From Phycisphaerales bacterium (GTDB taxonomy: Bacteria > Planctomycetota > Phycisphaerae > Phycisphaerales > UBA1924): a DNA stretch of 8,995 nt. This document shows positions 6,118 to 8,995 of this stretch, in pieces. The translations under genes were made by a program, and so were the position numbers. The DNA lies in assembly GCA_016764015.1 (NCBI GenBank), contig JAESSR010000147.1, positions 1-8,995 of the forward strand, written 5' to 3'. How positions within the stretch are numbered: position 1 is the stretch's first letter; each line of letters begins with the position of its first letter. The notes beneath the pieces were generated by a model. That model had not been told where the DNA came from and made no database searches. It was given only the letters and a program-made list of their open reading frames with translations.

Positions 6118-6180
6118 GGTGGGATGGGCTTCCAGCCCATCTCTGAGAAAGAAAGAGACGGGCTAGAAGCCCATCCTACC
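6118..6180. repeat. 27-bp inverted repeat made of two nested palindromes (REP-like)
   Basis: Arms 6118-6144 and 6154-6180 are inverted copies, 24 of 27 bases matching, around a 9-nt purine-rich loop. Each arm is itself a hairpin: GATGGGCT-TCC-AGCCCATC (6123-6141, perfect 8-bp stem) and GACGGGCT-AGA-AGCCCATC (6157-6175, 7 of 8). The whole can fold as one long stem or as two short ones. It lies between convergent genes ending at 6102 and 6190, where it could act as a bidirectional transcription stop, though only TTTTT at 6187-6191, not adjacent to the stem, recalls a U-tract. The nested architecture is typical of dispersed REP/BIME-like elements; no second copy was seen in this window. Confidence 0.75.
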
Positions 6181-6189
6181 AGATGATTT

Positions 6190-6888
6190 TTAAACACCCA
6201 CCGCTGGGCCGGTCTTGAGGGCTTCGTCCATGATGATCCGAGGCTGCTCTCTGGTTGCTTGCTCACGCCAGCAGATTTCGAGGGTGCCATCGAAGAGCTT
6301 GGCAATGGAGTGGAGTTGGCGTTCGATCGCATCGCGGGCTTGGGCTTCATAGCGAGCATCGTTCTTTTCGAACAACTCGGCGGCCTGTGTTTGTGCGGTG
6401 CGCATCAGTTGTGATTGGCGTTCGGCGTTCATGTTGATGACATCGATCAAACCCAAGACGCGACCTTGTTGGATGTCGTAGGGCTCGACATCCATCAGGC
6501 GGAGCGAGCCGACGATTGGGGGGAGGGTGACGCGGAACGAGCCTTCGCCGAGGTCTTCGACATCGGATTCGTTCATCGAGCCGAGTTCGACGGCGTATTG
6601 TTTTTCAAACTGAAAGATCATCGCGATCTTTGCTTGGCTCAATAAGATTGGAGGCAACCAGTTCCAGCCGGTGGTTGCGGTGGCGATCTCTTTGGCGTGG
6701 ACCTCGAGTCCAACGAGCTTGCCGACGGCTCGGACGCGCTCGGTGAGCATGCGCAGCGAAATTTTATCGACTCCCCCGCCTTTGCGTCCACGCTTGAGGG
6801 CTGAGAGCAGGAAGAAGACAATCCCCGCGCCGATGATGGCTGCGAAGAACAATGCGATGGTTAGTAGTAGAAAATCACTCACGCCCAA
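6190..6888 (-). CDS. Membrane-anchored DUF4230-like protein
   Basis: A 232-residue protein with one N-terminal hydrophobic helix (about 5-30, DFLLLTIALFFAAIIGAGIVFFLL), a basic stop-transfer KRGRKGG, and a soluble domain. The soluble part reads DKISLRMLTERVRAVGKLVGLEV, then KIAMIFQFEKQYAVELGSM, FRVTLPPIV, and a long helical stretch with AERQSQLMRTAQTQAAELFEKNDARYEAQARDAIERQL. This order, with an I.F.F.....V.L strand block, LPP, and an Ala/Glu-rich helix, resembles from memory DUF4230, a family of unknown function often tethered by a single N-terminal helix. The start codon is uncertain: TTG 6888 gives MGVSD, while GTG 6882 lies two codons further in and neither has a clear Shine-Dalgarno sequence. 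The gene is downstream of another leftward membrane-protein gene but has its own candidate promoter. Confidence 0.7.
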   Translation of the reverse strand: MGVSDFLLLTIALFFAAIIGAGIVFFLLSALKRGRKGGGVDKISLRMLTERVRAVGKLVGLEVHAKEIATATTGWNWLPPILLSQAKIAMIFQFEKQYAVELGSMNESDVEDLGEGSFRVTLPPIVGSLRLMDVEPYDIQQGRVLGLIDVINMNAERQSQLMRTAQTQAAELFEKNDARYEAQARDAIERQLHSIAKLFDGTLEICWREQATREQPRIIMDEALKTGPAVGV

Positions 6889-6911
6889 TTATTGGCCGAG
6901 TAAGCTCGGGC

Positions 6912-6939
6912 ATTTTACAAAGCGTTGAATCTGTCCCAA
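6912..6939 (-). promoter_or_regulatory. Possible promoter of the DUF4230-like gene
   Basis: Read on the minus strand, TTGGGA (6939-6934) and TAAAAT (6917-6912) are separated by 16 nt, an acceptable sigma-70 spacing. Transcription would start near 6905, about 17 nt before the TTG start at 6888. A small perfect hairpin, CCGAG-TAAG-CTCGG (6896-6909), lies in the expected start region. This is a weak pattern match with no independent support. Confidence 0.35.
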
Positions 6940-6960
6940 ATTCATTGATTATGCTCGATT

Positions 6961-7620
6961 TTAGTCGATTTTCTCGGCGTTTTCTGGAAGTGCGATCTCG
7001 AATGATCGGATCAAGAAATGACCCGCGATCGAGAACAGGATGCCAAGAATTAAGCCTCCGAGGAGGATAATAATCATCGCGATGGGCTTGGGATCGCCAG
7101 AGCCTCCGGATACAACTGGGAGTCCTTTGAACTTGATCCATGCGAGAGCGCCGAGCACCGGGAGCATAAACACAACTGAGCGGGCGATAAGCCCCCACGA
7201 TCGTGCGTCGCGCCGATAGACATCGAGCGTCGCAAGCAGGCTCAGGCTCGCGATGGCTGCGAACCTGAACATCAGTGTCCGGTTGATCCAAGGATAGATA
7301 TCTGGATTGTCGCCGACGAGTGCCCTTGCATCTACATAGATGCCAAAGACCATGCCAACGAGGATGGTGCCGACCAGGCATGCGATGGCCACTGGAAAGG
7401 CGTTTTCAACTCGTACTTTGCCAATACAGACCAAGAGCGTCATGATGCATCCGAGGAGCATGATGAGCTCGAACCCAAAGAGCCCCCAAGCGAACCCGCC
7501 GAACTGCCCGACAGCCATGAAAAGCCAGGGCAATGAAGAAAGGGCGACGAGAATGCTGATTGCCATCACTCCAACTCGGAGGATCGCAGGCGTTGATTGA
7601 AAATTGGATTGATCGTTCAT
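6961..7620 (-). CDS. Six-helix integral membrane protein of unknown function
   Basis: From the ATG at 7620 it is 219 residues. Six hydrophobic segments are visible at about 15-37, 43-66, 74-96, 117-133, 144-162 and 179-205, so it is an inner-membrane protein. Loops carry few charges apart from DVYRRDARSW (133-142) between helices 4 and 5 and a short acidic C-terminal tail. No catalytic or transport motif was recognised. The frame stays open to a TTG at 7680, which would add a polar Thr/Ser-rich N-terminus. ATG is preferred because a -10-like TATATT (7686-7681) abuts that TTG, but neither start has a clear ribosome-binding site. The 72-nt gap to the downstream DUF4230-like gene leaves room for a separate promoter, so shared transcription is uncertain. 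Confidence 0.7.
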   Translation of the reverse strand: MNDQSNFQSTPAILRVGVMAISILVALSSLPWLFMAVGQFGGFAWGLFGFELIMLLGCIMTLLVCIGKVRVENAFPVAIACLVGTILVGMVFGIYVDARALVGDNPDIYPWINRTLMFRFAAIASLSLLATLDVYRRDARSWGLIARSVVFMLPVLGALAWIKFKGLPVVSGGSGDPKPIAMIIILLGGLILGILFSIAGHFLIRSFEIALPENAEKID

Positions 7621-7801
7621 GAGCGTTGTTGTGTTGATCGGATCTGCTGAAAGATATTGGGTTGTGAGAGTTGAGTTCAAAATATACGATCTATTCGACG
7701 AAGAGATCGGCTTGTGGGATGGAAATGTTTCATGATTTGCATGATTTGTTCATAACCTCGAACTTGGACGCGCTGGTTTTCGTTGATGAATATGCGGATT
7801 G
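7621..7801. other. Intergenic region upstream of divergent genes, with a tandem 9-mer
   Basis: This stretch separates the leftward membrane-protein gene from the rightward small ORF and fliD, and should hold promoters in both directions. The only clear structure is a perfect tandem duplication, CATGATTTG at 7731-7739 and again at 7740-7748. On the minus strand TATATT (7686-7681) could be a -10 box for the membrane-protein gene, giving a leader of about 50 nt. No sigma-28 or sigma-54 type flagellar promoter was found. Confidence 0.4.
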
Positions 7802-8029
7802 ATGGAATCGGCGTATATTGCGCCTTTGCTGGCACTGTTGGCTATTGCAGGTACAGATACAGGCAAAATTCGCCACAACATGTTTTATGAGCATGCATTA
7901 GAGCGATCCGGATCGAGATCACCCCAGCGGGCACCCGATAAACAGATACGAGTGAACCTGACATCGCCAGATGCGATTGCTGGGGCACTTGATAGGCACA
8001 CAGGCTTGGTTTCACGATCGGTCTGTTGA
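7802..8029 (+). CDS. Possible small protein upstream of fliD
   Basis: An ORF of 75 residues from ATG 7802 (a TTG at 7799 is directly before it), ending 15 nt before the fliD start. The N-terminus AYIAPLLALLAIAG is hydrophobic and could be a short membrane or export segment; the rest is basic and polar (RHNMFYEHALERSGSRSPQRAPDKQ) and ends in Cys. No family was recognised and no ribosome-binding site stands before the start. Arguments for a real gene are its position directly before fliD, the short gap and otherwise empty DNA. Against it are the lack of translation signals and homology. If expressed it would probably be co-transcribed with fliD. Confidence 0.35.
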   Translation: MESAYIAPLLALLAIAGTDTGKIRHNMFYEHALERSGSRSPQRAPDKQIRVNLTSPDAIAGALDRHTGLVSRSVC

Positions 8030-8044
8030 GATAGGAGAATTATC

Positions 8045-8995
8045 ATGGGTGGCATCACCACAGGAATCGGGCTGTTTTCGGGGATTGATACAGCATCGTT
8101 GATCGATCAGTTGATCGCGTCGCAGTCGCGCCCGCAGATTCTGGCGCAGCAGCGGATTATCCAGCTCCAGTCGCAGCAGGCAGCCTTCCTCGATATCAAC
8201 TCGCGGCTCAATGCGTTCAAGACGGCTGCTGCATCGTTTCGGGTGAATGATATTTTCTCCTCGCGGAGCATCTCATCGAGTGATGACACCGTACTTACCG
8301 CATCGGCGACTTCGAGCGCGGTGCCGGGGAGTTATAACTTCATTATTGATCGGCTCGTCACGACCCAGCAGTTGCTGACTCGTGGGTTTTCTGATCTGGA
8401 CTCCACAGCAATCGGGCTCGATGCGCTGACCTTTGAATCACAGGCGGCTCGGCTTGATGCTGATACCGCACTCGCAGACTTGAACAACGGCAACGGGATC
8501 ACCCGAGGCACCATCACGATCAATGGCACCGATGTCGATCTCTCTCGCGCGGGCACGGTTCAAGAAGTGCTCGATGCAATTTCAGAAGTCAGCGGGGTTA
8601 GCGCACGCGTTGAAAACGACAAGTTTGTGATCGACGGGTTAGGCACCATCACCGAGGAAACTGGCGCAGGAATCTTGGCATCGCTCGGGCTCTCAGGCTC
8701 GATCGTCAGCAACACATTGACAGGGACAACCGTCTATGGAATCAACGGCAACACGCCTTTGCAATCGCTCAATGACGGGCGAGGCGTGGCGATCCGCCAG
8801 GCATTGGGTCAAGGCGTGCAAGACTTTAATATCATTATCGATCCAAATGGGTTAAACGATTCGATCGGAATTCGTATCGGAGAAATCGAAGGGCCACTCG
8901 TTGACGAGAATGGAGACCCGATCCTTGACGATGATGATCAGCCAGTAATTGGCGTACTCAAAGGGGCAGTCTCATCAGCTTTATTGAAACAGCCA
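8045..8995 (+). CDS. fliD: Flagellar filament cap protein FliD (hook-associated protein 2), 5' part
   Basis: The frame runs off the window end after 317 codons. FliD caps the growing flagellar filament outside the cell and helps flagellin subunits fold into place; it is exported by the flagellar type III apparatus, and no Sec signal is present here. The N-terminal domain is typical: LFSGIDTASLIDQLIASQSRP (10-30), a Gln-rich coiled segment (32-47), then SSSDDTVLTASATSSAVPGSYNFIIDRL (77-104). A flagellin hook IN-like segment follows, LNNGNGITRGTITINGTDVDL (146-166) with TVQEVLDAISEVSGVSARVEN. A second related module begins at LNDGRGV (242-248), so the middle domain is repeat-built, as I recall for planctomycete FliD. 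AGGAG (8033-8037) stands 7 nt before ATG 8045. The C-terminal coiled domain lies outside the window. Confidence 0.92.
   Translation, partial: MGGITTGIGLFSGIDTASLIDQLIASQSRPQILAQQRIIQLQSQQAAFLDINSRLNAFKTAAASFRVNDIFSSRSISSSDDTVLTASATSSAVPGSYNFIIDRLVTTQQLLTRGFSDLDSTAIGLDALTFESQAARLDADTALADLNNGNGITRGTITINGTDVDLSRAGTVQEVLDAISEVSGVSARVENDKFVIDGLGTITEETGAGILASLGLSGSIVSNTLTGTTVYGINGNTPLQSLNDGRGVAIRQALGQGVQDFNIIIDPNGLNDSIGIRIGEIEGPLVDENGDPILDDDDQPVIGVLKGAVSSALLKQP

Noticed and set aside
7830..7848. Sigma-54-like promoter (TGGCAC ... TTGC) upstream of fliD
   Set aside because: The GG to GC distance is 14 nt between elements instead of 10, so it cannot be a -24/-12 promoter.
7934..7941. Sigma-28-like -10 element CCCGATAA
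   Set aside because: No TAAA-type -35 element is found at the right distance upstream, and it lies inside the small ORF.
1..8995. tRNA, rRNA, CRISPR array, insertion sequence or integrase
   Set aside because: No cloverleaf, repeat-spacer array, transposase or recombinase motif was seen on either strand.

Overview
The window looks like chromosome of a moderately GC-rich, flagellated bacterium of the Planctomycetota, most likely the class Phycisphaerae. This is inferred from protein style (a DeoC of the animal DERA type, a FliD with repeated LNxGxG modules, a PilZ/J-domain protein) and from frequent GATC/CGATC words. It rests on recognition, not on a search.

Layout, left to right. (1) The 3' part of a rhodanese-like gene whose catalytic cysteine position is glycine runs into deoC (deoxyribose-phosphate aldolase). 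(2) An AT-richer two-gene unit follows (about 40% G+C in lines counted by hand, against about 60% in deoC). It holds a SatD-family protein with a C-terminal helix-turn-helix and, one base after its stop, a small three-helix membrane protein resembling the C-terminal part of DUF3307 proteins. A strong palindrome lies inside the predicted promoter. (3) Convergent to it is a protein joining a PilZ (c-di-GMP-binding) domain to a DnaJ J-domain. (4) Divergent from that is a three-gene operon: a full aldehyde dehydrogenase, a GNAT acetyltransferase and a half-length aldehyde-dehydrogenase-like protein lacking the catalytic residues. (5) A 27-bp inverted repeat built of nested palindromes separates this operon from two leftward genes, a DUF4230-like membrane-anchored protein and a six-helix membrane protein. 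(6) After an intergenic stretch with a doubtful small ORF comes the 5' part of fliD, cut by the window end.

How the parts fit. DeoC splits 2-deoxyribose-5-phosphate into glyceraldehyde-3-phosphate and acetaldehyde, and the aldehyde dehydrogenase can oxidise acetaldehyde to acetate. deoC, the ALDH and the ALDH-like gene therefore make a plausible deoxynucleoside/deoxyribose catabolic set, here separated by the SatD unit and the PilZ-J gene.

The most unusual unit is SatD plus its membrane partner. The N-terminal half of SatD carries motifs spaced like those of class III nucleotide cyclases, and the partner is a small membrane protein. This recalls cyclase-plus-membrane-effector signalling pairs. 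That reading is inference; the pairing, the promoter palindrome and the base-composition shift are visible directly.
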